A stretch of DNA of 47,151 bases from Chromatiales bacterium (GTDB taxonomy: Bacteria > Pseudomonadota > Gammaproteobacteria > Xanthomonadales > SZUA-36): positions 1 through 47,151 of the forward strand of contig JAHEFT010000007.1 in assembly GCA_024640025.1 (NCBI GenBank). The letters are read 5' to 3'. The notes below the pieces were generated by a model, which was not told the origin of the DNA, ran no database searches, and worked only from the letters and a program-made list of their open reading frames with translations. Position 1 is the first letter of the stretch; the number at the start of each line of letters is the position of its first letter. The translations under genes were made by a program, and so were the position numbers. This document shows positions 24,832 to 34,132 of this stretch, piece by piece.

Positions 24832-25296
24832 ATGCTGCATGTCATTTTGTACCAGCCGGAGATTCCTCCCAACACGGGTAACATCATTCGCTTGTGCGCC
24901 AACTCGGGGTCCCGTCTGCACCTCGTTGGCCCCCTGGGATTTGTTCTGGACGACGCACGTTTGCGGCGCGCCGGATTGGACTACCGCGAACTAACTGATG
25001 TGCGCCAGTATCTCAACTGGCCAGGTTTCCTCGATAGCAATCCCGGTCTGCGATTGTGGGCCTACTCCACCCGTGGCAGAAGGAACCACAGCCAGGCGAT
25101 TTTCCGGGAGGGAGATGGTTTGTTGTTCGGGCCGGAATCCCGCGGACTCCCGGAAGGGATTCTCGACACACTGGATCCGGACAGCATCATCAGGATTCCG
25201 ATGCAAAAGGAAAGCCGCAGCCTCAACCTGTCGAATACAGTCGCTATTGGTCTGTATGAAGCCCTGCGCCAACTCGGTTTCCACGGCTTACTGTAG
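24832..25296 (+). CDS. trmL: tRNA (cytidine/uridine-34 2'-O)-methyltransferase TrmL
   Basis: TrmL is a minimal SPOUT methyltransferase that adds a 2'-O-methyl group to the wobble base of tRNA(Leu) isoacceptors. At 154 residues it has the family length. The knot motifs are visible: PEIPPNTGNIIRLCANSG, LLFGPESRGLPEG and IRIPMQKESRSLNLSNTVAI. The ATG at 24832 (MLHVILYQPEI) is the real start; the track start is ten codons early. In E. coli trmL lies beside cysE-gpsA-secB, and gpsA-secB is close here too, with an MscS gene in between. Confidence 0.95.
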   Translation: MLHVILYQPEIPPNTGNIIRLCANSGSRLHLVGPLGFVLDDARLRRAGLDYRELTDVRQYLNWPGFLDSNPGLRLWAYSTRGRRNHSQAIFREGDGLLFGPESRGLPEGILDTLDPDSIIRIPMQKESRSLNLSNTVAIGLYEALRQLGFHGLL

Positions 25297-25330
25297 GTCC
25301 AGTAACCGAGACAATCGAGACTTGCCAACT

Positions 25331-26605
25331 CTATTTCGCCACCTCCTGACGGCTTTGAGGTGCCCGGGCGAGGACCCGGAAATCGGCTCCGGTCGGATTT
25401 TGGTACACCCGTAAATCGAATTCTGGCACCACGGCCAGGACGTGGTCAAAAATGTCGGCCTGGATGGCTTCGTAATTGGCCCAGACAGTATCCTTGCTGA
25501 ACACATAAATTTCTATCGGTAAGCCATTTTCCGATGGCGGCAACTGCCTGATCAGAAAAGTCATATCCATGTTGATCTGCGGGTGATTTTGCAGGTAAGC
25601 CTGGATATAGGCACGGAAAGTACCGATGTTGGTCATGCGTCGGCCGTTCGCGAGACTTGCATTATCAACCTTCTTCGTCTTATTGAACTCTTTCAGTTCA
25701 TTTTTCATTTTTTCGATGTACCCGGAAATGAACTGAATTTTTGCAAATCTTTCCAGCATTTCCTCATCGCAAAATTTGATGCTGCTCATGTCGATACTCA
25801 CCGAACGCTTAATGCGCCGGCCACCGGACTCAGACATGCCGCGCCAGTTCTTGAATGATTCACTGATAAGTGCATAAGTCGGGATTGTGGTGATCGTTTT
25901 ATCCCAGTTTTGTATCTTCACCGTAGTCAGCGCCACTTCAAGCACATCGCCATCAGCACCATAATTTGGCATTTCAATCCAGTCACCCACTGCAACCATC
26001 CTGTTGGCGGCCAGTTGGATGCCTGCCACAAATCCCAGGATTGCATCCCGGAATATCAGCATCATCACGGCCGCGAGTGCACCGAGCCCACTGAGCAGGT
26101 AGATGGGTGTCCTGTCTAAAAGTATGGAAACGATAAAGGTGCCAGTCAGGAAATACAGCACCAGTTTCAATACCTGGATGAAGCCCTTGATCGGTATTTC
26201 CCTGGAAGCCTGGAAGCCCTGGTAAATGACCTCAGCAGTATTCAGTAATGAATCCAGCACCAACATCAGGATGACAAGCATGTAGATTTGCAAGGCGCCA
26301 CTGATTATGGCAATGACAAAATCATGACCCTCCAACGCAATCGGTGTGAGTACATAGATAACCAGGGCCGGCGCCAGGTTTGCCAGGCGGTTCAGGGTGC
26401 GCTGACGAAGAATGGCGTCATCCCATTTTGATTGGGTCCTGGAAATGATATGGGTAAGTGCAGACAGGATGTAGCGTTTGGCGACAAAGTTTGCCGTGGC
26501 AGCCAGCACCAGCACAACGATGACGGCGAGCGCGCTTGCGGCATAATAGGTCAGGGCATCATTAACGCCGTGACCCAGGAGCCAGTTTTGTAGCAATTCC
26601 AGCAT
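25331..26605 (-). CDS. MscS-family mechanosensitive channel, YbdG type
   Basis: This 424-residue protein has about five N-terminal membrane segments, the pore-lining helix with small residues (LLSGLGALAAVMMLIFRDAILGFVAGIQLA) and the beta domain (MVAVGDWIEMPNYGADGDVLEVALTTVKIQNWD). The long soluble C-terminal part with an inserted charged segment (KNELKEFNKTKKVDN) is typical of YbdG/miniconductance channels rather than MscS itself. These inner membrane proteins act in osmotic adaptation. It is convergent with trmL with 34 bases between, and separated from gpsA by 182 bases that hold no gene I can support. Confidence 0.9.
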   Translation of the reverse strand: MLELLQNWLLGHGVNDALTYYAASALAVIVVLVLAATANFVAKRYILSALTHIISRTQSKWDDAILRQRTLNRLANLAPALVIYVLTPIALEGHDFVIAIISGALQIYMLVILMLVLDSLLNTAEVIYQGFQASREIPIKGFIQVLKLVLYFLTGTFIVSILLDRTPIYLLSGLGALAAVMMLIFRDAILGFVAGIQLAANRMVAVGDWIEMPNYGADGDVLEVALTTVKIQNWDKTITTIPTYALISESFKNWRGMSESGGRRIKRSVSIDMSSIKFCDEEMLERFAKIQFISGYIEKMKNELKEFNKTKKVDNASLANGRRMTNIGTFRAYIQAYLQNHPQINMDMTFLIRQLPPSENGLPIEIYVFSKDTVWANYEAIQADIFDHVLAVVPEFDLRVYQNPTGADFRVLARAPQSRQEVAK

Positions 26606-26787
26606 AGAGATTCAGTTCCCGGCCAGCAGTTTGACTGTGTTAACAGGCAATTATATATGGAAAGGTCCGCTCAACCGTCACAATTGCCCGCCAGGGTAAA
26701 GTGAAAACGCTGGCTATGAATTGGCGCACCCGTATAGACGAGCATGGGGGGCATGATGCTTTGCCGAGGGAGGCGAGGCGCCAAGCT

Positions 26788-27825
26788 CTAAACGGTTTCG
26801 TGCTTCTGCTCGCGGGAGAGTAAGTCCCGGACACTCTGGTAGGGATCCCAACCCAGGTGGATGACGCCGTAGACCTGCTCGGATATCGGCATTTCGACTT
26901 CGTGTCTCCGGGCCAGCCGCCAGACTTCAAGTGCGGTTTTTACACCCTCGACGACCTGGCCTATTTCTGCAACGGCTTCATCAACCGACTTGCCTGCGCC
27001 CAGCGCAAGCCCGAGCCTGCGGTTTCGAGAAAGATTGCCGGTGCAGGTTAGCACCAGGTCGCCCATGCCGGCCAGGCCGGTCAGTGTCTGGTCACGTGCA
27101 CCGAGAACGCGCCCCAGGCGCATCATTTCCACCAGCCCCCGGGTTACCAGGGCGGCCCTGGCGTTATCGCCAAGCGCCATTCCATCACAGATTCCGGTAG
27201 CGATGGCCAGCACGTTTTTCACGGATCCGCCCAATTCGGCGCCAATGATGTCGTCGCTGGTGTAGGCACGGAAATTGCCGCCATGCAATGCGGCAGCTAT
27301 CCGGCCGCAGTATTCCGGCTCAGTGCCGGCAACGGTCAGCGCAGTTGGAAGGTTTGCCGCCACTTCTTTGGCAAATGACGGGCCGGTTACAACCGCGAGC
27401 GGGCGCTCTTCACCGAACAGTCTACGGGCGGGTTCGTGCAGGAACTGGCCGGTTCCGGGCTCCAGCCCTTTGCAGGCCCAGGAAACCCCCTGCCCCGGCT
27501 TCAGCCAGGGTTTGATTTGCCCGAGGAGACCGACAAAAGCATGTGACGGCACGACGATGAGGATTTCATCCGCCATGCGCACCGCTTTTTCCAGGTCCGG
27601 CTCGACCAACAGGGCGCCGGGTAATCGGTGGGCCGGCAAAAACCGTTCATTACAACGTTCCCTGCCGATCGACTCGATGTGTTCCCGGTCCCAGTCCCAC
27701 AACACCGCACGGGTGCCGGACCGGATCAACTGCATGGACAGGGCCGTACCCCAGGACCCCGCGCCGAGGACGGCGAACATGCGATCGCTGTCTTGCGGTG
27801 CGGCCGAACCCTGGTCTGCACTCAT
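26788..27825 (-). CDS. gpsA: Glycerol-3-phosphate dehydrogenase [NAD(P)+]
   Basis: GpsA reduces dihydroxyacetone phosphate to sn-glycerol 3-phosphate for phospholipid synthesis. The Rossmann motif is VLGAGSWGTAL. The catalytic Lys regions are visible as TGPSFAKEVA and GGSVKNVLAIATG, followed by GLAGMGDLVLTC and RNRRLG. Length is 345 residues; about 15 hydrophilic residues precede the Rossmann strand. It lies 13 bases after secB on the same strand, the same secB-gpsA pair as in E. coli. cysE, next in E. coli, is missing. Confidence 0.96.
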   Translation of the reverse strand: MSADQGSAAPQDSDRMFAVLGAGSWGTALSMQLIRSGTRAVLWDWDREHIESIGRERCNERFLPAHRLPGALLVEPDLEKAVRMADEILIVVPSHAFVGLLGQIKPWLKPGQGVSWACKGLEPGTGQFLHEPARRLFGEERPLAVVTGPSFAKEVAANLPTALTVAGTEPEYCGRIAAALHGGNFRAYTSDDIIGAELGGSVKNVLAIATGICDGMALGDNARAALVTRGLVEMMRLGRVLGARDQTLTGLAGMGDLVLTCTGNLSRNRRLGLALGAGKSVDEAVAEIGQVVEGVKTALEVWRLARRHEVEMPISEQVYGVIHLGWDPYQSVRDLLSREQKHETV

Positions 27826-27838
27826 CAGTTTCTACGGA

Positions 27839-28378
27839 TCAGTCGTTGGTGGGAAACTCGGGTGCTACTGAAGTTCCGTTGCCTTCACCGTTAGCGCCCT
27901 GCTTTTGCTCTTCCGCCATTTGCTGCAGGCGCTGTGCGTAAAGCGCGTCGAAGTTCACCGGCTGAAGCACCAGCGGAGGGAATCCACCTTCGGCAACCAG
28001 TGATGCGATGACCTGGCGGGCATACGGAAACAGCGTTGTCGGACACATGGTATTCATCACGGCATGCGCGGCCTGCTCATTGAAACCGCTGATCAGGAAA
28101 ATACCGGCCTGAGCCACTTCGACAAGATAGGCAGTTTTTTCGCCGACCGTGGCGGTAACCGTTATGGTCAAAACGACTTCGTTGATGTTTTCACCCAATT
28201 CCTCAACGCGTTGCGCGAGGCTCATTTTCACGTCCGCCTGGCCCGCCTCCTGGAAAATCTGGGGTGCATTGGGTAACTCGAAGGACACGTCCTTCGTATA
28301 CAACTTCTGAATCTGAAATTGTGCTGAGGCATTTTCGCCCGGCGTCATTACCGGATCCTGATTCTGTTCTTCTGCCAT
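27839..28378 (-). CDS. secB: Protein-export chaperone SecB
   Basis: SecB is a tetrameric cytoplasmic chaperone that keeps preproteins unfolded and hands them to SecA. The ATG at 28378 (MAEEQNQ) gives 179 residues; the track start is 32 codons early. Landmarks are FQIQKLYTKDVSFELPNAP, VEVAQAGIFLISGF, CPTTLFPYARQVI and GGFPPLVLQPVNFDALY. The tail after about residue 155 is Gln- and Gly-rich and variable. It lies between the rhodanese gene and gpsA. grxC, present between yibN and secB in E. coli, is absent. Confidence 0.96.
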   Translation of the reverse strand: MAEEQNQDPVMTPGENASAQFQIQKLYTKDVSFELPNAPQIFQEAGQADVKMSLAQRVEELGENINEVVLTITVTATVGEKTAYLVEVAQAGIFLISGFNEQAAHAVMNTMCPTTLFPYARQVIASLVAEGGFPPLVLQPVNFDALYAQRLQQMAEEQKQGANGEGNGTSVAPEFPTND

Positions 28379-28442
28379 GGTTTTTTCACTCTTCTCGGTT
28401 GGGCCGCCCCTGTCGCTGGACGGCAAAAGGGAAATTATCTCA

Positions 28443-28868
28443 TTATTTGGTGGTGACCGGGAACTGGTCGCCACGCCACTGGGTCATGCCGCCCTTCAGG
28501 ACCGCCACGTTGGCGGCGCCCATCTTACGAAGGTTGCCTGCTGCCGAAATAGCTGTTTGGCCGTTTTTGCAGACGACCAGCAATTTGTGTTCTTTCAATT
28601 TCAGGATTTCTGCATCGGGCTTCGCCAGTCGCGAGGCTTGTAGATTCCGCGCATTGACAATGTGGCCCTTGTTGAATTCGGCGACCGGCGAAATGTCGAC
28701 GATAACGGTTTCGGGATCGTTGATCCACGCAACAGACTGGGCTGGAGTAAGCTCTGTCAAGCCCTGAACCTTTCGCATCACCTCGGTCCAGACCAAAAGG
28801 CCCAGTACCGCGACAAAACCACCCACCATGAGCAGATGATTTCCTGCAAATTCGACTACTTGCTCCAT
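28443..28868 (-). CDS. Membrane-anchored rhodanese-like protein (YibN type)
   Basis: This 141-residue protein has one N-terminal membrane helix (about residues 11-28) and a single rhodanese domain. The active-site loop is CKNGQTA with the catalytic Cys at residue 100, so sulfur-transfer activity is possible. YibN of E. coli has the same layout and the same place upstream of secB. The ATG at 28868 (MEQVVEFAGN) is preferred; the track ORF begins 46 codons earlier in the divergent promoter region. The 140 bases up to gpmI hold divergent promoters I could not resolve with confidence. Confidence 0.9.
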   Translation of the reverse strand: MEQVVEFAGNHLLMVGGFVAVLGLLVWTEVMRKVQGLTELTPAQSVAWINDPETVIVDISPVAEFNKGHIVNARNLQASRLAKPDAEILKLKEHKLLVVCKNGQTAISAAGNLRKMGAANVAVLKGGMTQWRGDQFPVTTK

Positions 28869-29008
28869 CCTGCATTCTCTTTTATGAAATAATAATGATA
28901 TCCCACAACTGCCGGATGGGCCGCTTTTCAACAATTGCCGTCCATCCGCTTGTGGGCCTGTCACATTTGGAGTCGACAGGGCTGAATTGCAAGTGGGTAA
29001 ACTCAAAA

Positions 29009-30556
29009 ATGAATCAAAAGATCCTGCACAAACCGCTTCTGCTCATGATCCTGGATGGTTGGGGATTTCGCGAAGAGGCCGAGAACAACGCCATCGCGCT
29101 GGCTGATACACCGTGCTGGGATACGTTGTGGAAAACAGACCCGCATACCCTGATCGAAACATCGGGCGAAGCCGTCGGCTTGCCGGATGGACAAATGGGT
29201 AATTCCGAGGTGGGTCATATGAACATTGGCGCCGGGCGCATTGTTTACCAGGACTTCACCCGTATTACCAAGGCCATCCGTGACGGAAGTTTTGCACAAA
29301 ATCCGCAACTATGCGCCGCCATCGACTCTGCCCGGGACCGGGGCGCCACGGTTCATATAATGGGTTTATTGTCACCGGGCGGGGTCCACAGCCACGATGA
29401 CCATTTTATCGCCACCGTGCAACTCGCAGCACAAAGAGGCGCTGGTTCAATTGCCGTCCATGGTTTTCTGGATGGAAGGGACACGCCGCCGCGCAGCGCA
29501 GAAACGTCGCTTATCCGCATGCAGGGGGCACTGGATTCCCTGCCGGGTGCTGAATTCAGCTCGCTCAGCGGGCGTTATTTCGCGATGGACAGGGACAAGC
29601 GCTGGGATCGGGTCGAGCGCGCCTATCGGGCGATAGCCCTGGCCGAATCCGCGCTGAACGAACCCACCGCCATCGCCGCGTTGCGCCAGGCCTACGCCAG
29701 GGGGGAAAACGACGAATTTGTTCAGCCCACGGTTATTGGCGGCGCCTCCGGTGTACGCGATGGTGACACCATCATATTTGTCAATTTCAGGGCGGACCGG
29801 GCTCGCGAGATCACCATGGCGTTCGTCAACGAGCCGTTCGATGGCTTCAAACGTTCCCGTATCGAACTGGCTGACTTTGTCTGCATGACCGAGTACATGG
29901 CCGGACTGCCGGTTTCCGTGGCGTTTCCGCCGTCCACCCTGCCCCATCTGCTGGGTGGCGAACTCGCTGAATCCGGACTCCGTCAGCTCAGAATTGCGGA
30001 AACAGAAAAATACGCGCACGTGACTTTTTTCTTCAATGGTGGCGAGGAAGAACCGTTTCCGCTCGAAAGCCGCATTCTGATCCCTTCTCCAGACGTCGCG
30101 ACATACGATCTGAAACCCGAAATGAGCGCCCCGCTGCTGACGGAAAAGCTGGTCGCTGCCATCCAGTCGGGAGATTACGACGTAATCATTTGCAACGTAG
30201 CCAATCCGGACATGGTCGGGCATACCGGAGATCTGGAAGCCGCCATCCAGGCCGTTGAAGCTGTCGACCGCTGCCTCGCCGCATGCAGGGAGGCCATTGA
30301 CAACGCCGGGGGCGAATTTCTGGTAACCGCGGACCACGGTAATATTGAATTGATGGTCGACCCGGTGAGCGGCCAGAAGCATACGGCGCATACAACGAAC
30401 AGGGTGCCGTTTCTGTTCCACGGACGGGCGGCACAAATGAAGGAAGGGGGGTCACTCAGGGACATCGCCCCCACCATGTTGTCTTTGCTGGGTATGCCCC
30501 AGCCCGAGGAAATGACCGGTCAGTCTTTGCTGGAATTCGAAGGTGGTCCGGCCTGA
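29009..30556 (+). CDS. gpmI: 2,3-bisphosphoglycerate-independent phosphoglycerate mutase
   Basis: GpmI interconverts 3- and 2-phosphoglycerate in glycolysis and gluconeogenesis with two Mn ions. The ATG at 29009 (MNQKILHKPLLLMILDGWG) gives 515 residues, the family length. The phosphorylated catalytic Ser is residue 66 in GQMGNSEVGHMNIGAGR. HDDHF, GRYFAMDRDKRW and TADHGNIELM supply further metal and substrate residues. The track start at 28895 lies in the promoter region. envC overlaps its 3' end by 14 bases, as part of a gpmI-envC-ctpA unit. Confidence 0.96.
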   Translation: MNQKILHKPLLLMILDGWGFREEAENNAIALADTPCWDTLWKTDPHTLIETSGEAVGLPDGQMGNSEVGHMNIGAGRIVYQDFTRITKAIRDGSFAQNPQLCAAIDSARDRGATVHIMGLLSPGGVHSHDDHFIATVQLAAQRGAGSIAVHGFLDGRDTPPRSAETSLIRMQGALDSLPGAEFSSLSGRYFAMDRDKRWDRVERAYRAIALAESALNEPTAIAALRQAYARGENDEFVQPTVIGGASGVRDGDTIIFVNFRADRAREITMAFVNEPFDGFKRSRIELADFVCMTEYMAGLPVSVAFPPSTLPHLLGGELAESGLRQLRIAETEKYAHVTFFFNGGEEEPFPLESRILIPSPDVATYDLKPEMSAPLLTEKLVAAIQSGDYDVIICNVANPDMVGHTGDLEAAIQAVEAVDRCLAACREAIDNAGGEFLVTADHGNIELMVDPVSGQKHTAHTTNRVPFLFHGRAAQMKEGGSLRDIAPTMLSLLGMPQPEEMTGQSLLEFEGGPA

Positions 30557-31721
30557 GTCGCTGAAGCCCATCGCCACTTTTTTCTTTACCGGCATCGTCC
30601 TGCTGGTTGTGCTTGGCGCTCCGGTTGATGTACTGGGGCAACAGGAGCTCGACCAGGCGCAGGCGGAATCGCGCTTGAGCCAGCTGACGCTGGCCATCGG
30701 CGAGCTCAGGGAACAACTGGAATCGACTCGGGCCGATCACCGCAAGGAACAGGCGCGGATCCGGGAAGTAGACCTGGCCATCCAGGACGCCAACCTGAGC
30801 TTCAGGGCCCTGGAGCAACAACGCGCCATTCACCTGGATGAGTTGGCGGCGCTTGAACGCCGGAAGCAAGAGTACCTGTCCAGTCTCGACCAACGGCTCG
30901 GACACCTGGCGGATCAGGTCCGGTCCGCCTACCAGATGGGCAGCCAGTCCCGTATCAAACTGGTACTGAACCAGGATGACCCCGCCCGGATGGGCCGCCT
31001 GCTCGCCTATTACGACTACCTCAACCGCGCCCAGGTTAATAAAATTTCTGAACTCAAGGAAGCTCTGGCGACGCTCGATGAAATGCAATTGGCCATCGAC
31101 CGGGAACTGACACAGGTCGAAAGTGTTCAAAATGAGCAGCGTGTCGTGCTGGACGAGTTAAATCAGCAACGGCAGGCGCGCGAGGTTCTGCTCAGCCAGC
31201 TTTCCAGCCGGATCGACAACGAAGAATCGCGCCTTCGGGAACTGGAGCAAAACCGCAAGGACCTGGAAGCCCTGCTGGAACGACTGACTGACGTACTGGC
31301 TGATATTCCCGCTGACCTCGGAACCCGCACAGGTGTTGCGGCACAGAAGGGCAAGCTGCCCATGCCGCTGAAAGGCCCCGTGAAACACGCATTCGGACAA
31401 TCCAGAACGGGAGGATTGAAGTGGCAGGGATGGTTGATTGAATCACCCACGGGTGCTGAAGCAAGCGCCGTCGCCTACGGACGGGTAGCTTTTGCCGACT
31501 GGCTGCGCGGATATGGATTGATGATGATCATCGATCATGGCCAGGGGTTCCTGAGCCTTTACGGTCATAATGAGAGTCTGCTGCAAGATGTGGGCGCCTG
31601 GGTAGAACCGGGCGAGGTCATCAGCATCGTTGGCAGCAACCCCGGGACGGACCAGGGGCTGTATTTCGAGTTGAGGAAAAATGGAAAAGCGCTGGACCCT
31701 GCCGCATGGCTTGACCGTTGA
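30543..31721 (+). CDS. envC: EnvC-like murein hydrolase activator
   Basis: This 392-residue exported protein has a signal peptide (about residues 1-32), a long coiled-coil region (about 35-255) and a C-terminal LytM/M23 domain. The catalytic residues of M23 peptidases are not all there: the usual first metal motif HxxxD is replaced around LKWQGWLIESP, and the end of the domain reads SLYGHNES. EnvC has no peptidase activity of its own; it activates amidases AmiA and AmiB at the septum in E. coli. The start is GTG inside gpmI. The gpmI-envC order is as in E. coli. Confidence 0.9.
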   Translation: MVRPESLKPIATFFFTGIVLLVVLGAPVDVLGQQELDQAQAESRLSQLTLAIGELREQLESTRADHRKEQARIREVDLAIQDANLSFRALEQQRAIHLDELAALERRKQEYLSSLDQRLGHLADQVRSAYQMGSQSRIKLVLNQDDPARMGRLLAYYDYLNRAQVNKISELKEALATLDEMQLAIDRELTQVESVQNEQRVVLDELNQQRQAREVLLSQLSSRIDNEESRLRELEQNRKDLEALLERLTDVLADIPADLGTRTGVAAQKGKLPMPLKGPVKHAFGQSRTGGLKWQGWLIESPTGAEASAVAYGRVAFADWLRGYGLMMIIDHGQGFLSLYGHNESLLQDVGAWVEPGEVISIVGSNPGTDQGLYFELRKNGKALDPAAWLDR

Positions 31722-31763
31722 CGGGGTTGCACGACTTCAACCAAAAGGATAAGAATTCCGGAC

Positions 31764-33059
31764 ATGATGAAACACACTAACCGCACTATCTCAATTGCCC
31801 TGGTTTCGTTGGTCTGCGCCTCCCTGGCATTTGCGCAGGAAGATATTGAAACCGAACCGGCAAAAGATCAGCCCGGCAACGCAGCGCAGCTGACGCTCGA
31901 CGATCTCCGCACCTTCACGGATGTCTTCAACCAGGCGAGAAAAAATTACGTTGAAGAAGTGGATGACAGAACGCTGCTTGACGCCGCAATTCGCGGAATG
32001 TTGCAGGAACTGGATCCACACTCCAGCTACCTGCCGGCACCGGAACTGGAACAACTTAACGATGCGGCGGCGGGACGTTACAGCGGTATTGGCATCGAAG
32101 TAAAAGACCGTGAAGATAACATCGTCGTCAACGCCATTATCAACGGCAGCCCCGCCGACCAGGCCGGCATCAATCCAGGGGACGTCATCACTTCCATCAA
32201 TGGAAACCCGGTAGAAGGCCGGCCGGCATCCGAGGCAATGGACGAGTTGTTGGGCCAACCGGACAGCGATGTCGTGTTGCGGGTTATCCCCCCTGGCGGC
32301 GAGGAGCGCGAGGTGACGGTCACCCGCCAGTACATCAAGCTGCCAACGCTCAACTTTGAATTGCTCGATGGCTCCATCGGCTACTTCAAAATGTCCCAGT
32401 TTCACCGGGAAAGCGCGATCGACCTTGAAAATGCCATTGCCAGCGTTGGCGAAAGCGGTGTCGAGCTGACCGGTCTGATCATCGACCTGAGAGGAAATGG
32501 AGGAGGGGTTCTGCGCGAGGCCGTCACCATCGCTGACGGGTTTCTGGATGAAGGCGTCATCGTTTCCACCCGTGGCCGCAATGCAACCATGCAGCTGGAG
32601 TTTACGGCCACTCCGGGACAGTGGCTTCCGGGCATACCGCTGATGATCCTGGTGGATCAAAAATCGGCTTCGGCGTCTGAAGTCATGGCAGGCGCATTGC
32701 AGGATTACGGCCGGGCGGTCATCGTCGGAGAGCGCACTTTTGGCAAGGGTTCTGTCCAATCGGTCCTGCCGCTCAGGACCGGCGCAGGTATCAAGTTGAC
32801 GACTGCGCGCTACTACACACCCTCCGGCCGCTCCATCCAGGCTCACGGCATAGAACCCGACGTGGCCATCAAGTGGATGGCCGAGCCGGAGGAAGGGAAT
32901 GCTTCCTTACGTGAATCAGACCTTGAAAGGCATCTCGGATACGAGGCAGAAACCGAAACCCCCGAAGCGGCAAGAATCGATATCGTACTGGAAGATTTTC
33001 CGCTGGAGGAAATGCTTCAGGCCCTCAGAACGGCCGGCATTATTCCCGATCGGGATTGA
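31764..33059 (+). CDS. ctpA: Carboxyl-terminal processing protease (S41, CtpA type)
   Basis: This 431-residue periplasmic serine protease has a signal peptide (cleavage probable after LAFA, residue 24), a PDZ domain (about 105-190; YSGIGIEV, SPADQAGINPGDVITSINGNPV) and the S41 catalytic domain. The Ser is in the QKSASASEVMAG block and the Lys in GERTFGKGSVQ (residue 328), forming a Ser-Lys dyad. Such proteases trim or degrade periplasmic proteins, including murein hydrolases in Pseudomonas. It follows envC by 42 bases; together these suggest control of peptidoglycan turnover. YibQ, which follows envC in E. coli, is not here. Confidence 0.94.
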   Translation: MMKHTNRTISIALVSLVCASLAFAQEDIETEPAKDQPGNAAQLTLDDLRTFTDVFNQARKNYVEEVDDRTLLDAAIRGMLQELDPHSSYLPAPELEQLNDAAAGRYSGIGIEVKDREDNIVVNAIINGSPADQAGINPGDVITSINGNPVEGRPASEAMDELLGQPDSDVVLRVIPPGGEEREVTVTRQYIKLPTLNFELLDGSIGYFKMSQFHRESAIDLENAIASVGESGVELTGLIIDLRGNGGGVLREAVTIADGFLDEGVIVSTRGRNATMQLEFTATPGQWLPGIPLMILVDQKSASASEVMAGALQDYGRAVIVGERTFGKGSVQSVLPLRTGAGIKLTTARYYTPSGRSIQAHGIEPDVAIKWMAEPEEGNASLRESDLERHLGYEAETETPEAARIDIVLEDFPLEEMLQALRTAGIIPDRD

Positions 33060-33079
33060 GGGAATCCGGCTCGACGGCC

Positions 33080-33412
33080 CTAATCGGAAGCAGAGCGTCC
33101 ATGAGGCTGGACCGGGAACGGCGTGACTTTCTCACCGGACTCGCGGTCCCGAATCAGGCATTGGCCACGCTTTTCGACTTCTTCTATGCGCAATACGCTC
33201 TGGATGGGAAGGTGCAGCACCCGGGCGTTTTTGAATTCTTCGCGCATTTTTTCCTCCGTTGGATCGATCACCAGGCCTTCGGCGGTATCGAACACCAGTC
33301 CGGATACCTCTATAAAGCCCCAGAGTCCGCTGGACGTCACGCCCTCGCTGAACAATTCGTAGACCTTGCCGCTGTTCAGGAAAATAATTTTGTAGAGCCT
33401 TTTTTCTGCCAT
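33080..33412 (-). CDS. DUF1820 family protein
   Basis: This small 110-residue soluble protein of unknown function has the conserved DUF1820 blocks IIFLNSGKVYELF, LWGFIEVSGLVFDT, VIDPTEEKMREEF and LPIQSVLRIEEVEKRG. No signal peptide or membrane helix is seen. It is found mainly in gammaproteobacteria, often near core genes. It is convergent with ctpA (20 bases apart) and downstream of the rhomboid gene. Confidence 0.88.
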   Translation of the reverse strand: MAEKRLYKIIFLNSGKVYELFSEGVTSSGLWGFIEVSGLVFDTAEGLVIDPTEEKMREEFKNARVLHLPIQSVLRIEEVEKRGQCLIRDRESGEKVTPFPVQPHGRSASD

Positions 33413-33441
33413 GTCTGTTTAATCTTTGTCCTTTGAAGAGA

Positions 33442-34128
33442 TTATAGCCTGATCTGTGCCAGCGCCCGGGCGATCAGTGCAAAACTCAGGCCCAGCGCAA
33501 AACCGGCGACGTGTGTCCACCAGGCCACTGCGCCGTCAATGGGGCCAAACACGGTGTAAAGCAGCTGGAGCGTAAACCACGAGCCAATCACCAATAAGGC
33601 CGGAACCCGTGCGAATTGCAGATACAGGCCAAGCGGCAAAAACAGTCCTATCCTCCTTCCCGGAAACAGCCCCAGGTAGGCGCCGACCACTGCGGAAACC
33701 GCGCCGCTTGCGCCAATGATGGGTGTCCCGAGTTGCGGCAGGCGCAAGGCAACGATCACGTTCGCCATGGCTCCGCCCAGGAGAAAAATCAGGGAAATTC
33801 CGACAGAGCCAAGCCGCTGCTCAACTTTGATGCCAAACACCCAGAGGTAAGCCAGGTTGCCCAGCAGGTGCAGCCAACTGGCATGTATGAACAGGGACGT
33901 CGCCAGGCTGAGAGCAGACACGTCCCACCATGATGCTGCATTTTGACCGAGCAAAGCGGAGATGGATGAAGGTTGCATTCCACCCATTTCGATCATTGCC
34001 TGCTGCATCACCGGGCTCAGGCCGGTGTAGATCAATAACGCGAGAATACAGACCAGGCTGATACCGATGGTTACAAAAGGGGGATGTGGCGGGTTTTCCG
34101 ACCAGTTCGTGACGATCCCGTTATTCAC
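33442..34128 (-). CDS. Rhomboid-family intramembrane serine protease
   Basis: This 228-residue protein has six or seven membrane helices. The catalytic pair is Ser141 in GASGAVS and a His in WWTHVAGFALG; the oxyanion His-Asn pair is in HLLGNLAYLW. All the key residues are present, so it is likely active in cleaving membrane proteins. The start is GTG just after the gspB stop, with AAGGG upstream, so it is translated with gspB. The substrates are unknown. It is not GlpG-like, since it has no N-terminal cytoplasmic domain. Confidence 0.92.
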   Translation of the reverse strand: MNNGIVTNWSENPPHPPFVTIGISLVCILALLIYTGLSPVMQQAMIEMGGMQPSSISALLGQNAASWWDVSALSLATSLFIHASWLHLLGNLAYLWVFGIKVEQRLGSVGISLIFLLGGAMANVIVALRLPQLGTPIIGASGAVSAVVGAYLGLFPGRRIGLFLPLGLYLQFARVPALLVIGSWFTLQLLYTVFGPIDGAVAWWTHVAGFALGLSFALIARALAQIRL

Positions 34129-34132
34129 GTGA

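Noticed and set aside
26606-26787. Gap between the MscS gene and gpsA as a possible small gene or RNA
   Set aside because: The frame at 26640-26930 runs into gpsA in another frame with no ribosome binding site, and no convincing stem-loop or promoter is visible.
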